Below are positions 7,831-15,983 of a stretch of DNA of 29,712 nucleotides, in pieces. The first letter of the stretch is position 1. Each line of letters opens with the position of its first letter. This DNA is from an uncultured bacterium. Its GTDB lineage: Bacteria; Pseudomonadota; Gammaproteobacteria; Burkholderiales; Burkholderiaceae_F. The DNA is taken from assembly GCA_905215795.1 (NCBI GenBank), contig CAJMRV010000005.1, forward strand, positions 1 to 29,712, given 5' to 3'. Made by a program: the position numbers and the translations under genes. The notes below the pieces were generated by a model that did not search any database, was not told where the DNA came from, and saw only the letters and a list, made by a program, of their open reading frames with translations.

Positions 7831-8922
7831 ATGAACGTGGAGAAGAGACCCCGACAATCCATGCTCACGGCGCTGCGCCGGAGCTGCTTTTATTCCGTCC
7901 CGGCGGGCATCGTCACGGTGTTCCTCGGCGCCGTCCTCCTGGGCGTGTTCGCATTCCTCTTCAACTGGGGCGTGCTCGAGGCTGTCTGGCAGCCCGATCC
8001 CGAGGCCTGCCGCCAGGCCTCCGGCGCCTGCTGGGGGTTCGTCGCCGAGAAGTGGCGCCTGATCCTCTTCGGACGCTATCCTTATGAACTCCAGTGGCGG
8101 CCCACGCTCGCCACGGCCCTCGTCATGGGCATGCTCGTCGTCACCGCGGTGCCGCGCTTCTGGCACGGCTTCGCAGGGCGATTCATCCTCTTTCTCTGGG
8201 TGCTCGCCATCGGCGCGTTCTTCGCGCTCATGCAGGGCGGCGTCTTCGGCCTCTCGAGGATCGACTCGGACATGTGGGGCGGCCTGCCGCTCACCGTGGT
8301 CCTCACCCTGGTGGGGATGACCGCTTCGATCCCGCTCGGGATCGTACTGGCCCTCGGGCGACGGAGCACGATGCCCGTGATCCGCACGCTCTCGACGGGC
8401 TACATCGAGATCGTGCGCGGCGTGCCGCTCATCACGGTGCTCTTCGTGGCGGCCTTCATCTTCCCGCTCTTCTTCCCGGAGGGGGTCCGCGTGGAGCCCT
8501 TCTGGCGCGTCGCCATCGCGATCACGCTCTTCCAGGCGGCCTACATCGCCGAGACCGTGAGGGGCGGCCTGCAGACGATTCCGCGCGGGCAGTTCCTCGC
8601 CGCGCGCTCCCTCGGGCTCACGCCGCTTCACATGTACACGCGCGTGATCCTGCCCCAGGCCCTCGTCGCGGTGATCCCGGCGTTCGTCAACAGCCTGCTC
8701 TCGTGCTTCATGGACACCTCGCTCGTGACGGTCGTCTCGATGTTCGACCTCACCGGCAGCCTCGGCCTCGCCCTGGGCGACGCCCTCTGGCGCAACTACT
8801 TCATCGAGGGCTACGCCTTCATCGTGGCCATCTACTTCACGCTGAGCTTCATCGTCTCCCGATACAGCCAGTGGCTCGAGCGCTACATCACCGGCAACCG
8901 CAGCCGGATCAACAACCGATAA
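7831..8922 (+). CDS. aapM: Amino acid ABC transporter permease AapM
   Basis: This 363-aa protein is the second permease of the importer and pairs with AapQ. It has an N-terminal membrane helix at about 20-45, a periplasmic region, and the conserved core beginning near WGGLPLTVVLTLVGMTASIPLG. The EAA loop is at about residues 252-275 (GQFLAARSLGLTPLHMYTRVILPQ). The end, FIVSRYSQWLERYI, is typical of the family. The ribosome site AAAGGA lies between the aapQ stop and this start. In described Aap systems the next gene is the ATPase aapP. Here the next gene, ten bases on, encodes an AtaL-like protein, so the nucleotide-binding subunit must come from elsewhere. Confidence 0.9.
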   Translation: MNVEKRPRQSMLTALRRSCFYSVPAGIVTVFLGAVLLGVFAFLFNWGVLEAVWQPDPEACRQASGACWGFVAEKWRLILFGRYPYELQWRPTLATALVMGMLVVTAVPRFWHGFAGRFILFLWVLAIGAFFALMQGGVFGLSRIDSDMWGGLPLTVVLTLVGMTASIPLGIVLALGRRSTMPVIRTLSTGYIEIVRGVPLITVLFVAAFIFPLFFPEGVRVEPFWRVAIAITLFQAAYIAETVRGGLQTIPRGQFLAARSLGLTPLHMYTRVILPQALVAVIPAFVNSLLSCFMDTSLVTVVSMFDLTGSLGLALGDALWRNYFIEGYAFIVAIYFTLSFIVSRYSQWLERYITGNRSRINNR

Positions 8923-8932
8923 GGGAACACTC

Positions 8933-9412
8933 ATGCAGTTCGTCAAGTTCCACGAGCACATCGTGCGCGTCCCGACCCGCGTCGGCGACGTCGAGATCAA
9001 ACGGTCCGACCTCTGGGAGGGGCTCGGCCACTTCGTCCTCCATCCCGGCGAGTACGTCGAGGTGATCGAAAAGGCCTCCTGCGAGGGGTGCCTTGAGTCG
9101 GGGAGCCTCACCCGCGTCGTCGACTTCGGCAAGTTCTCCGTCGAGGACCGCGTCACGCTCGTTCCCGAGCGGGAGATCGTCTTCGACGTCAGGGGCGGCG
9201 ATACCGTGCCGCCCTCGCGCTTCACGATCCGCCTCGAGGAGCCCGAGGAAGGAAGCCTCTTCGTGCGCTTCATCTACGAGGAGCCCGAACTCAAGGGCGA
9301 CGCGGCCCATCCCATGTACGTCCGCCTCAGGAAGAACGCCTACGAGCAGAAGGACCGCGAGACGATCGAGAAGATCATCGAACGCCGCCAACTCGCCGCC
9401 TCGGTGAGTTGA
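8933..9412 (+). CDS. SRPBCC-fold protein, AtaL-like (DUF1857)
   Basis: This is a 159-aa soluble protein with a good ribosome site (AAGGGAA) ten bases after aapM, so it is almost certainly cotranscribed with the permeases. The pattern fits the DUF1857/AtaL-like group of the SRPBCC fold: a DLWEGL segment near the start (about residues 25-30), then LTRVVDFGKFSVEDRVTLVPE in the middle, then a Glu-rich FVRFIYEEPE strand and a C-terminal amphipathic helix. These proteins have a hydrophobic ligand cavity, but no function is established for bacterial members that I can name. Its place where the ATPase AapP is expected is unusual. A link to amino-acid uptake is inferred only from position. Confidence 0.7.
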   Translation: MQFVKFHEHIVRVPTRVGDVEIKRSDLWEGLGHFVLHPGEYVEVIEKASCEGCLESGSLTRVVDFGKFSVEDRVTLVPEREIVFDVRGGDTVPPSRFTIRLEEPEEGSLFVRFIYEEPELKGDAAHPMYVRLRKNAYEQKDRETIEKIIERRQLAASVS

Positions 9413-9444
9413 GGCCCCGACGGGGAATCCGACAAACAACGAAG

Positions 9445-9482
9445 CACGCACCGGGGGCCGAGCGCTCCCGCGCGTGTTTTTT
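9445..9482 (+). terminator. Intrinsic terminator ending the aap operon
   Basis: An imperfect GC-rich stem, closed by CACGC (9445-9449) and GCGTG (9472-9476) with inner CGGG/CCCG pairing, is followed by six T residues. It lies between the AtaL-like gene and tex. Confidence 0.6.
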
Positions 9483-9503
9483 CAACTCTGAAAGACAAAC
9501 ACC

Positions 9504-11801
9504 ATGAATCGAGACAACCGCATTTTCCAACGCATCGCCGGCGAGCTCGGCGTCCGGGAGGCCCAGGTCACCGCCGCCGTCGAACTGCTCGACCAGGGCG
9601 CGACCGTTCCCTTCATCGCCCGCTACCGCAAGGAAGTGACGGGCGGACTCGACGACGTGGCCCTGCGCGCCCTCGAGGAGAAGCTGCCGTACTACCGTGA
9701 ACTCGAGGACCGCCGCGAGACGATCCTCTTGACGATCGAGTCCCAGGGCAAGCTCACCGACGAGCTGCGCGCCCAGATCCTCGCGGCCGCCGACAAGCAG
9801 TCGCTCGAGGACCTCTATCTTCCCTACCGTCCGGTGCGACGCACCCGCGCCCAGATCGCCCGCGAGGCCGGCCTCGAGCCGCTCGCCCTGGCGCTGCTCG
9901 CCGACCACTCGCTCGACCCGGAGACGGAGGCCGCCGCCTACGTCGACGAGTCCAAGAACCTTCCCGACGTCAAGAGCGTGCTCGACGGCGCCCGCCACAT
10001 CGTCACCGACGTGATGAGCGTGGACGCGGACCTGCTCGCGCTCCTGCGCGAGCGCCTCTGGAAGGAGGGCACCGTCTTCTCCACCCTCGAGGAGGGAAAG
10101 GCCGAGGAAGGCGCCAAGTTCAGCGACTATTTTGAATTTTCGGAACCCATCGGGAAGATTCCCTCCCACCGTGCGATGGCGCTCTTCCGCGGCCGCGACG
10201 AAGGGGTGCTCCGCATCGAACTGAGGATCGGCGAGGACGCCGAGGGCGCCGCCATGCAGGCGCTCATCGCCGAGCACTTCGGCATCGGCCCGGAGAACGC
10301 CTGGCTCAACCAGTGCGTGCGCTGGGCCTGGCGCGTCAAGCTCGCCTCGACGATCGAGGCCGAGCTCTTCTCGAAGCTCCGCGAACGCTCCGAAGTGGAG
10401 GCGATCAACGTCTTCGGCACGAACCTGAGGGACCTGCTGCTCGCATCGCCCGCCGGCCAGAAGGCCGTCCTCGGCCTCGACCCGGGCATCCGCACGGGCT
10501 GCAAGGTCGCCGTGATCGACAAGACGGGCGCCCTGAAGGACAAGGACATCGTCTTCGTGGTGGGCCGTCCCGGCCGTGAGGACGAGGCCGAGCACAAGCT
10601 CCTCGAACTCATCCGCCGCCACGGCGTCGAGCTGATCGCCATCGGCAACGGCACCGCGAGCCGCGAGACCGACGCCTTCGTCGCCGGCATGCTCCGTCGT
10701 GCGGGTCTGAAGAACGTGCGCAAGGTCGTGGTGAGCGAGGCGGGCGCCTCCGTGTACTCCGCCTCGGACCTCGCCTCGCGCGAATTCCCCGACCTCGACG
10801 TGAGCTACCGCGGCGCCGTCTCGATCGCGCGCCGCCTCCAGGATCCGCTCGCCGAGCTCGTCAAGATCGACCCCAAGGCGATCGGCGTGGGCCAGTACCA
10901 GCACGACGTCGACCAGCGCGCGCTCGCCCAGAAGCTCCAGACCGTGGTCGAGGACTGCGTGAACGCCGTGGGCGTGGACGTCAACACCGCGAGCGAGTCG
11001 CTGCTCTCCTATGTCGCGGGCCTTTCGCCCGCCCGCGCCCGCTCGCTCGTCGAGTTCAGGACCAACAACGGCCTCTTCCACAACCGCGGCCAGATCCTCG
11101 ACGTGCCCGGCGTCGGCAAGAAGACGTTCGAACAGGCCGCGGGCTTCCTGCGCGTCGTCAACGGCGACAATCCGCTCGACGCCTCCGCCGTGCACCCCGA
11201 GTCCTACGGCGTCGTCGAACGCATCGTCGAGAAGACGGGCCTCCCCGTTCAGAACCTCATCGGGAACGCGAAGCTCCTCAAGGACCTCAAGCCCTCCGAC
11301 TTCGCCGACGAAGTCTTCGGCGTGCCCACCGTCAAGGACATCTTCCGCGAGCTCGAGAAGCCGGGCCGCGACCCGCGTCCCGAGTTCAGGACCGCTGAAT
11401 TCGACGAGGACGTCCGCGAGCTCGAGGACCTCCGCGAGGGCATGATCCTCGAGGGCGTCGTGAGCAACGTGGCCGCCTTCGGCGCCTTCGTCGACGTGGG
11501 CGTCCACCAGGACGGCCTCGTGCACGTCTCCGAGCTCTCCTCGTCCTTCGTCGAGGACCCCAAGGACGTCGTCAAGGTCGGCGACATCGTCAAGGTGCGC
11601 GTCCTCGACGTCGATGTGAAGCGCCGCCGCATCTCGCTCTCGATGGTCCTCGAGAAGAAGGAGCGCGAGGAGGCCGGAGCGCGCTCCCGCCAGGGCGCCC
11701 GTGGCGGCCGCGGCGCCGACCGCCGCGGCTCCCGCCGCGACGTTCCGGCGGGCGGATCGGCCATGGCCAACGCATTCGCCGGCCTTCTCAAGGGACACTG
11801 A
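9504..11801 (+). CDS. tex: Transcription accessory protein Tex (S1 RNA-binding)
   Basis: The 765-aa protein is a full-length Tex, a nucleic-acid-binding factor that associates with transcription. In order it has an N-terminal helical domain (about 1-190, including TVPFIARYRKE), then a YqgF/RNase H-like domain starting near residue 322 (GLDPGIRTGCKVAVID, Asp326). Helix-hairpin-helix repeats follow at about 500-555 (LSPARARSLVEFR and ILDVPGVGKKTFEQA), and an S1 domain at about 643-712 (EGMILEGVVSNVAAFGAFVD). The last 50 residues are Arg/Gly-rich (GARGGRGADRRG), a likely RNA-binding tail. It appears monocistronic, with a terminator upstream and prfC 107 bases downstream. Confidence 0.95.
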   Translation: MNRDNRIFQRIAGELGVREAQVTAAVELLDQGATVPFIARYRKEVTGGLDDVALRALEEKLPYYRELEDRRETILLTIESQGKLTDELRAQILAAADKQSLEDLYLPYRPVRRTRAQIAREAGLEPLALALLADHSLDPETEAAAYVDESKNLPDVKSVLDGARHIVTDVMSVDADLLALLRERLWKEGTVFSTLEEGKAEEGAKFSDYFEFSEPIGKIPSHRAMALFRGRDEGVLRIELRIGEDAEGAAMQALIAEHFGIGPENAWLNQCVRWAWRVKLASTIEAELFSKLRERSEVEAINVFGTNLRDLLLASPAGQKAVLGLDPGIRTGCKVAVIDKTGALKDKDIVFVVGRPGREDEAEHKLLELIRRHGVELIAIGNGTASRETDAFVAGMLRRAGLKNVRKVVVSEAGASVYSASDLASREFPDLDVSYRGAVSIARRLQDPLAELVKIDPKAIGVGQYQHDVDQRALAQKLQTVVEDCVNAVGVDVNTASESLLSYVAGLSPARARSLVEFRTNNGLFHNRGQILDVPGVGKKTFEQAAGFLRVVNGDNPLDASAVHPESYGVVERIVEKTGLPVQNLIGNAKLLKDLKPSDFADEVFGVPTVKDIFRELEKPGRDPRPEFRTAEFDEDVRELEDLREGMILEGVVSNVAAFGAFVDVGVHQDGLVHVSELSSSFVEDPKDVVKVGDIVKVRVLDVDVKRRRISLSMVLEKKEREEAGARSRQGARGGRGADRRGSRRDVPAGGSAMANAFAGLLKGH

Positions 11802-11845
11802 CCGTCTTTTGGGATTAGGATCTACCGCTTACTGATGCATACGCC

Positions 11846-11876
11846 CCCGCGGGAACCAAGGCGTTCCCGATGCGGG
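11846..11876 (+). promoter_or_regulatory. Strong stem-loop upstream of prfC
   Basis: CCCGCGGGAAC (11846-11856) pairs with GTTCCC (11863-11868) and, past a small bulge, GCGGG (11872-11876). No T-run follows, so it is not a standard terminator of tex. It lies 33 bases before the chosen prfC start and would be in that gene's leader. Confidence 0.45.
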
Positions 11877-11908
11877 CGGAAATACAACCGAATCTTCAAC
11901 GAACATTT

Positions 11909-13513
11909 ATGACAACCCCGAATTCCGGGCTCAAGGGCGCCGTTGCAAAACGCCGCACCTTCGCCATCATCTCCCACCCTGACGCTGGTAAGACCACGTT
12001 GACCGAAAAACTGCTCCTTTTCGGAGGCGCCATCCAGATGGCCGGCGCCGTCCGCGGACGCAAGGCCAACCGCCACGCCACATCCGACTGGATGGAGGTT
12101 GAAAAGCAGCGCGGCATCTCGGTCACGAGTTCGGTCATGCAGTTCAACTACCGCGACCACGTCGTGAACCTCCTGGACACCCCGGGCCACGAGGACTTCT
12201 CCGAGGACACGTACCGCGTCCTCACCGCCGTGGACGCCGCCGTCATGGTCATCGACGCCGCCAAGGGCGTCGAGGCGCAGACGATCAAGCTCCTCGAGGT
12301 GTGCCGCATGCGCAACACCCCGATCATCACGTTCATCAACAAGCTCGACCGTGAAGTGCGCGATCCGCTCGACGTGCTCGCCGAGATCGAGGACGTCCTG
12401 AAGCTCCAGTGCGTTCCGATCAGCTGGCCGATCGGCATGGGCAAGAACTTCCGCGGCGTCTTCTCGATGCTCCACGACGAGATGAAGCGCTTCGTCCCCG
12501 GTGAGGAACGCCTCAGCAAGGACGTCGAGACGATCAAGGGCCTCGACAATCCGATTCTCGACGAACGCTATCCGATGGAGATGCCCGCCGTGCGCGAGGC
12601 CATCGAGCTCATCCAGGGTGCCACCGAGCCCTTCGACCTCGAGAAGTTCCTCGCCGGCAAGCAGAGCCCCGTGTTCTTCGGTTCGGGCATGAACAACTTC
12701 GGCGTGCAGGACGTCCTCGACGCCCTCGTGGACTGGGCTCCCGCCCCGCGCTCGCGCGACACCAACGAACGCACGGTCGAACCCATGGAGAAGCCCTTCA
12801 CCGGCTTCGTCTTCAAGATCCAGGCGAACATGGACCCGCGCCACCGCGACCGCATCGCGTTCTTCCGCGTGTGCTCGGGCCGCTACCAGCCCGGCATGAA
12901 GGTCTTCCACACCCGTGAGGGGCGTGAGATGAAGATCGCCAACGCGCTCACCTTCATGGCCCAGGATCGCGTCGTCATGGACGACGCCGTCGCCGGCGAC
13001 ATCATCGGCATCTACAACCACGGCCAGCTCCACATCGGCGACACGCTCACCGAGGGTGAGAACCTTCAGTTCGTTGGCATTCCGAACTTCGCTCCGGAAC
13101 TGTTCCGCTCGGCCCGTCCGAAGGACCCGTTCAAGGCCAAGCAGCTCCAGAAGGGTCTTCAGGAGCTCGGCGAGGAAGGCGCCATCCAGGTCTTCACCGG
13201 CGAGTTCGGCAACATCATGCTCGGCGCCGTCGGCGTGCTGCAGTTCGAAATCGTCGCCCAGCGACTCGCCACCGAGTACAAGGTCGATGCGATCTACGAA
13301 TCGACCGACGTCTCGACCGCGCGCTGGCTCTCGTTCCCCGACGACCAGACCAGGAAGGACTTCGAGCGTGAGCAGGAGGCCCGCCTGGCCACCGACGTCA
13401 ACGGCAACACGGTCTATCTGGCCACCTCGATCTACAACCTCGAGACGACCCAGAAGCACTGGCCGACCGTGCGTTTCTTCTCCACCCGTGAGATGAACGA
13501 ACGCATCGAGTGA
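11909..13513 (+). CDS. prfC: Peptide chain release factor 3 (RF3)
   Basis: The 534-aa translational GTPase recycles RF1 and RF2 after termination. GTPase motifs are G1 SHPDAGKTT (residues 22-30), G3 DTPGHEDF (from Asp90) and G4 NKLD (144-147). The switch segment RGISVTSSVMQF is typical of RF3. The C-terminal part continues at normal length to the stop. I chose the ATG at 11909 because MTTPNSGLKGAVAKRRTFAIISHPD matches the usual RF3 start. A 13-codon in-frame extension from 11870 overlaps the upstream hairpin. No clear Shine-Dalgarno precedes the start, which is odd for a housekeeping gene; the leader is AT-rich instead. Confidence 0.95.
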   Translation: MTTPNSGLKGAVAKRRTFAIISHPDAGKTTLTEKLLLFGGAIQMAGAVRGRKANRHATSDWMEVEKQRGISVTSSVMQFNYRDHVVNLLDTPGHEDFSEDTYRVLTAVDAAVMVIDAAKGVEAQTIKLLEVCRMRNTPIITFINKLDREVRDPLDVLAEIEDVLKLQCVPISWPIGMGKNFRGVFSMLHDEMKRFVPGEERLSKDVETIKGLDNPILDERYPMEMPAVREAIELIQGATEPFDLEKFLAGKQSPVFFGSGMNNFGVQDVLDALVDWAPAPRSRDTNERTVEPMEKPFTGFVFKIQANMDPRHRDRIAFFRVCSGRYQPGMKVFHTREGREMKIANALTFMAQDRVVMDDAVAGDIIGIYNHGQLHIGDTLTEGENLQFVGIPNFAPELFRSARPKDPFKAKQLQKGLQELGEEGAIQVFTGEFGNIMLGAVGVLQFEIVAQRLATEYKVDAIYESTDVSTARWLSFPDDQTRKDFEREQEARLATDVNGNTVYLATSIYNLETTQKHWPTVRFFSTREMNERIE

Positions 13514-13565
13514 CGACTGGAATCCATCTCTCAAGGGTGGTGCGTAGTCGCTATGGACCACGTTG

Positions 13566-13604
13566 AAAAACGGAACTTGGTTTCAGGCCGGGTTCCGTTT
13601 TTTT
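13566..13604 (+). terminator. Intrinsic terminator after prfC
   Basis: AAAAACGGAAC pairs with GTTCCGTTTTT over 11 bp and is followed by further T residues to 13604. Confidence 0.9.
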
Positions 13605-13638
13605 GTGCACTGGCCATGCGCAGCATCTGCAGGGGGAA

Positions 13639-13701
13639 GGTTCCGAAGGGCGGGTGCGTGATGGTCCCTCATGGAAGGTCCGTCTTCCGCCCGCGGGAAC
13701 C
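13639..13701. repeat. Long inverted repeat upstream of the LysR gene
   Basis: The left arm GGTTCC-gaa-GGGCGG (13639-13653) faces the right arm CCGCCC-gcg-GGAACC (13687-13701). Twelve of fifteen positions pair, across a 33-base loop. The right arm overlaps the -35 and spacer region of the downstream promoter, so it may be a regulator target or an RNA structure. Confidence 0.4.
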
Positions 13702-13713
13702 CCACTTTATAAT
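13685..13713 (+). promoter_or_regulatory. Promoter of the LysR gene
   Basis: There is a perfect TATAAT at 13708-13713. The hexamer 17 bases upstream, TTCCGC, is a poor -35 box, which suggests a regulated or activator-dependent promoter. The gene starts at 13752. Confidence 0.55.
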
Positions 13714-13751
13714 CGGCCGTGACCCAACCCCATCCCCGGAGAGAACAGTCA

Positions 13752-14732
13752 ATGCAACTCGATCAACTCAGCATCCTCCACGTCAAGGTCTTTCTTTCCG
13801 TTTACCGGCATCGAAAGGCTAAACTCGCCGCAAGCGAACTGGGGTTGTCGACCGTCGCGGTCTCCCGCCTGCTCGGACAGCTCCGTGAGATTCTCGACGA
13901 CGAGCTTTTCGTGAGGCAGTCCCGGGGTTTCCTCCCCACCCAGCGCGCTGATGAAATCGTGTCGACTTTCCTCGAGGTGGAACGTCTCTATCAGACGCTC
14001 GGGGAGCGTTACACGAAGTTCTCTCCGAGCGAGGCCGTAGGCAAATTCGTCATCCTCGCCTACGACGAATTCGAAGGAGCGGTTCAGGAGGCGATTCAGA
14101 AGAACATCCAGCCTTATGCGCCGAAACTGAAAATCGTCGTTCACATCATGACGCGTGAGTGCGAGCGTGAACTCCGTGACGGAACCGTCGACTTCGCGGT
14201 CGTTTACGAGGGTTTCGGCGGCAATGACCTTGTTCACGAGGCGTTTTCCTATCCCACTGAAATCTACATGATGTGCCGCGAGGACCATCCGCTCGCTTCA
14301 AAGAAGAACTTCACGACGTCTGACCTTGCGAAGTACCCGCTCGTTGAAATCGACAATCCGAAGGATGTCGAGCGCCCGCTTCTCGTGGAGATCTGTCGTC
14401 AGGACGGCAGGAACATGCATGTCATGAGCACCACCGAGAGCGTCTCGAGCGCGGTCGGTATGCTTCTCGACTCGAACGCCGTCACGGTCGTCTGCAATCG
14501 TTTCACGAGGCGTTTCGCCGGACAGGTCAAGGGCCTCGCCTGCGTGCGCCTTCCCGCTCCGATCGAGGAACGCCTGATGGCGCTCTGCTCGCGTGAGCGA
14601 CCGATCGGCAACTACGTCGTCTACTCGAACGTGGCGCGCTCCGCCGCCTCCCTCTGGGTCAAGGAAAGACTTGTCGAGGGGCTCTCGAAGGCCTGGGAGG
14701 ACGCCGGCAGGGCGCTCTCCGAACAGGGGTGA
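13752..14732 (+). CDS. LysR-family transcriptional regulator
   Basis: This 326-aa DNA-binding regulator has an N-terminal winged helix-turn-helix at about residues 2-62 (AASELGLSTVAVSRLLGQLREILDDELF, then LPTQRADEIV). A substrate-binding-like effector domain follows at about 90-300. The start at 13752 has the ribosome site GGAGAGA and gives the normal LysR N-terminus; an ATG-less upstream extension is excluded because it would run into the promoter. The effector cannot be told from sequence. The gene is flanked by terminators on both sides and lies upstream of the TtrBA-like operon in the same direction, so it is a candidate regulator of that operon. LysR genes usually lie divergently from their main target, so this is not strong evidence. 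Confidence 0.9.
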   Translation: MQLDQLSILHVKVFLSVYRHRKAKLAASELGLSTVAVSRLLGQLREILDDELFVRQSRGFLPTQRADEIVSTFLEVERLYQTLGERYTKFSPSEAVGKFVILAYDEFEGAVQEAIQKNIQPYAPKLKIVVHIMTRECERELRDGTVDFAVVYEGFGGNDLVHEAFSYPTEIYMMCREDHPLASKKNFTTSDLAKYPLVEIDNPKDVERPLLVEICRQDGRNMHVMSTTESVSSAVGMLLDSNAVTVVCNRFTRRFAGQVKGLACVRLPAPIEERLMALCSRERPIGNYVVYSNVARSAASLWVKERLVEGLSKAWEDAGRALSEQG

Positions 14733-14750
14733 CCCGGCTCGTTTTTGAAA

Positions 14751-14794
14751 GAAAAAGCCAATCGCAATGATGAAAGCGATTGGCTTTTTCTTTT
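14751..14794 (+). terminator. Intrinsic terminator after the LysR gene
   Basis: GAAAAAGCCAATCGC pairs perfectly with GCGATTGGCTTTTTC around a 10-base loop, followed by TTTT. Confidence 0.95.
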
Positions 14795-15021
14795 GCTAAG
14801 GGTAAATCCTCAATCCCATTTGATTTCCATGGGTTTTTGGATCACGAATCGCGTTGTCTTTTGACGAAACAGCGATGAGCCTAGCGCTACAGCGTTATTC
14901 CAGAACGGACGAACGTCGACAGAGTGAATTTCATATAGTGAAATACATGAGTTCACATAAAGAAAAATCAGGATGGTGCATCGGCGTTGAAACGCTGTCT
15001 TTCAGAATACGAAATATTCTT

Positions 15022-15047
15022 CAGCCCCTTATTTGAAAGGGGTTTCA
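15022..15047 (+). repeat. Hairpin element copy 1 upstream of the TtrBA-like operon
   Basis: CAGCCCCTT and AAGGGG enclose a loop ATTTGA, followed by TTTCA. The same layout, CAGCCCC then AAGGGG then an ATTTCA-like tail, recurs at 15140-15161. Confidence 0.4.
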
Positions 15048-15050
15048 TGG

Positions 15051-15064
15051 TTGATGAAGGTCAA
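15051..15064. promoter_or_regulatory. FNR/ANR-like binding site
   Basis: TTGAT-gaag-GTCAA matches the FNR consensus TTGAT-N4-ATCAA at 9 of 10 positions. It lies 201 bases upstream of the operon for an anaerobic-type molybdoenzyme, consistent with activation when oxygen is absent. Confidence 0.6.
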
Positions 15065-15139
15065 TCGATTCCAGAAACACTTCGAATGGCTTTTCTAGAA
15101 TGGTCATGAACGCTGGAAATCCGATGCACCGCCTGAAAA

Positions 15140-15161
15140 CAGCCCCATGAAGGGGATTTCA
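15140..15161 (+). repeat. Hairpin element copy 2 upstream of the TtrBA-like operon
   Basis: CCCC-atgaa-GGGG (15143-15155) is followed by ATTTCA. GGATTTC at 15154-15160 can instead pair with GAAATCC at 15116-15122, so two exclusive folds are possible in the leader RNA. Confidence 0.4.
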
Positions 15162-15265
15162 ATTTATGAAACAGGCAAGACCCCTGCGCATCGCCATGAC
15201 CCCATTTTTCAGTTTCGCGAACGCGATTCGCGATGTTTCCGGCGCGTCTTCAAGGAGATTGATAG

Positions 15266-15982
15266 ATGTTGAACAGACGAGAGCTACTTGCACGGATGGC
15301 GGGCGGCGCGCTTGGCGCGGCGACGCTGAGTTTCGTGCCGGCCGGAGCCGTCCTCGCGGAAATCCGCCGCGAGGCCAAGCCGCACCTGGCCATGTTGATC
15401 GACCTTCGCCGCTGCAACGGCTGCCGTGCATGCGTCGTGAGTTGCGGTCACGAAAACGGGAACCTTCCCGACCAGCACCGCACCTCCGTTTTCCAGGCCG
15501 CCGCGGAGGTCGACGGGAAGGAACTGGTGCTCAATCTGCCCTTGATGTGCAATCACTGCGACCTTCCCGTCTGCACGATGAACTGCCCCACGAAAGCCAC
15601 TTTCAAGCGCAAGGAGGACGGCATCGTCGTGATTGATTCGACGAAGTGCATAGCCTGCGGACAGTGCATCAAGGACTGCCCGTACGCCGCCGTACGCTTT
15701 TTCAACAGGGTGACGAAGAAGGTGGACAAGTGCAACTTCTGCATTCACCGTCTCGCCGCCGGTCTGCGTCCCGCGTGCGTGGACACCTGCACCGGCGCCG
15801 CGCGCGTCTTCGGCGACATCAATGATCCCGAGAGCGAGATCTCCCGCCGCATGAAGGGCGAGGACGTGCTCGTTCTCGAGGCCGCCGTCAACACGAAGCC
15901 GAATGTCTTCTACATCGGCCTGACGCCTGAGCAGGCGAAGCAGCGCTACAGCTTGATTTTCAAACCTAATTGGCAGCATTGA
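15266..15982 (+). CDS. Tat-exported four-cluster ferredoxin subunit, TtrB-like
   Basis: This 238-aa iron-sulfur protein should carry electrons to the molybdoenzyme encoded next. It starts with a twin-arginine signal (NRRELLARM then a hydrophobic stretch, likely cleaved after AVLA at residue 31), so it acts in the periplasm. Four cysteine clusters of the DMSO/tetrathionate reductase B-subunit type are present: Cys50/53/56/60, Cys95/98/103/107, Cys128/131/134/138 and Cys156/159/171/175. AAGGAGA precedes the ATG. Only one base separates its stop from the next start. The pairing with a TtrA-like subunit suggests tetrathionate reductase family, but PsrB- or ArrB-type partners look similar, so the name is left open. 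Confidence 0.85.
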   Translation: MLNRRELLARMAGGALGAATLSFVPAGAVLAEIRREAKPHLAMLIDLRRCNGCRACVVSCGHENGNLPDQHRTSVFQAAAEVDGKELVLNLPLMCNHCDLPVCTMNCPTKATFKRKEDGIVVIDSTKCIACGQCIKDCPYAAVRFFNRVTKKVDKCNFCIHRLAAGLRPACVDTCTGAARVFGDINDPESEISRRMKGEDVLVLEAAVNTKPNVFYIGLTPEQAKQRYSLIFKPNWQH

Positions 15983-15983
15983 C

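Larger units (their letters stand above)
14795..15265 (+). other. AT-rich leader and promoter region of the TtrBA-like operon
   Basis: This 471-bp stretch is clearly lower in GC than its neighbours. I see no gene: a 60-codon frame at 14854-15036 has no family signal and no ribosome site. It contains two similar hairpins (15022-15047 and 15140-15161), an FNR-like box at 15051-15064 between them, and a good ribosome site (AAGGAGA) before the ferredoxin gene. A TAGAAT at 15096-15101 could be a -10 box, placing the FNR-like site about 50 bases upstream of transcription start. That is a little farther than the classical -41.5. Confidence 0.6.

Noticed and set aside
6622..9273. 883-codon open frame antisense to the importer genes, and similar long antisense frames over tex, topB and the TtrA-like gene
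   Set aside because: High-GC coding DNA often leaves the antisense frame open. These products are composition-biased (Asp/Glu/Arg/His-rich) and show no domains, while the plus strand encodes clear families.
14854..15036. 60-codon plus frame in the leader of the TtrBA-like operon
   Set aside because: No ribosome site, no recognisable features, and codon use unlike the neighbouring genes.
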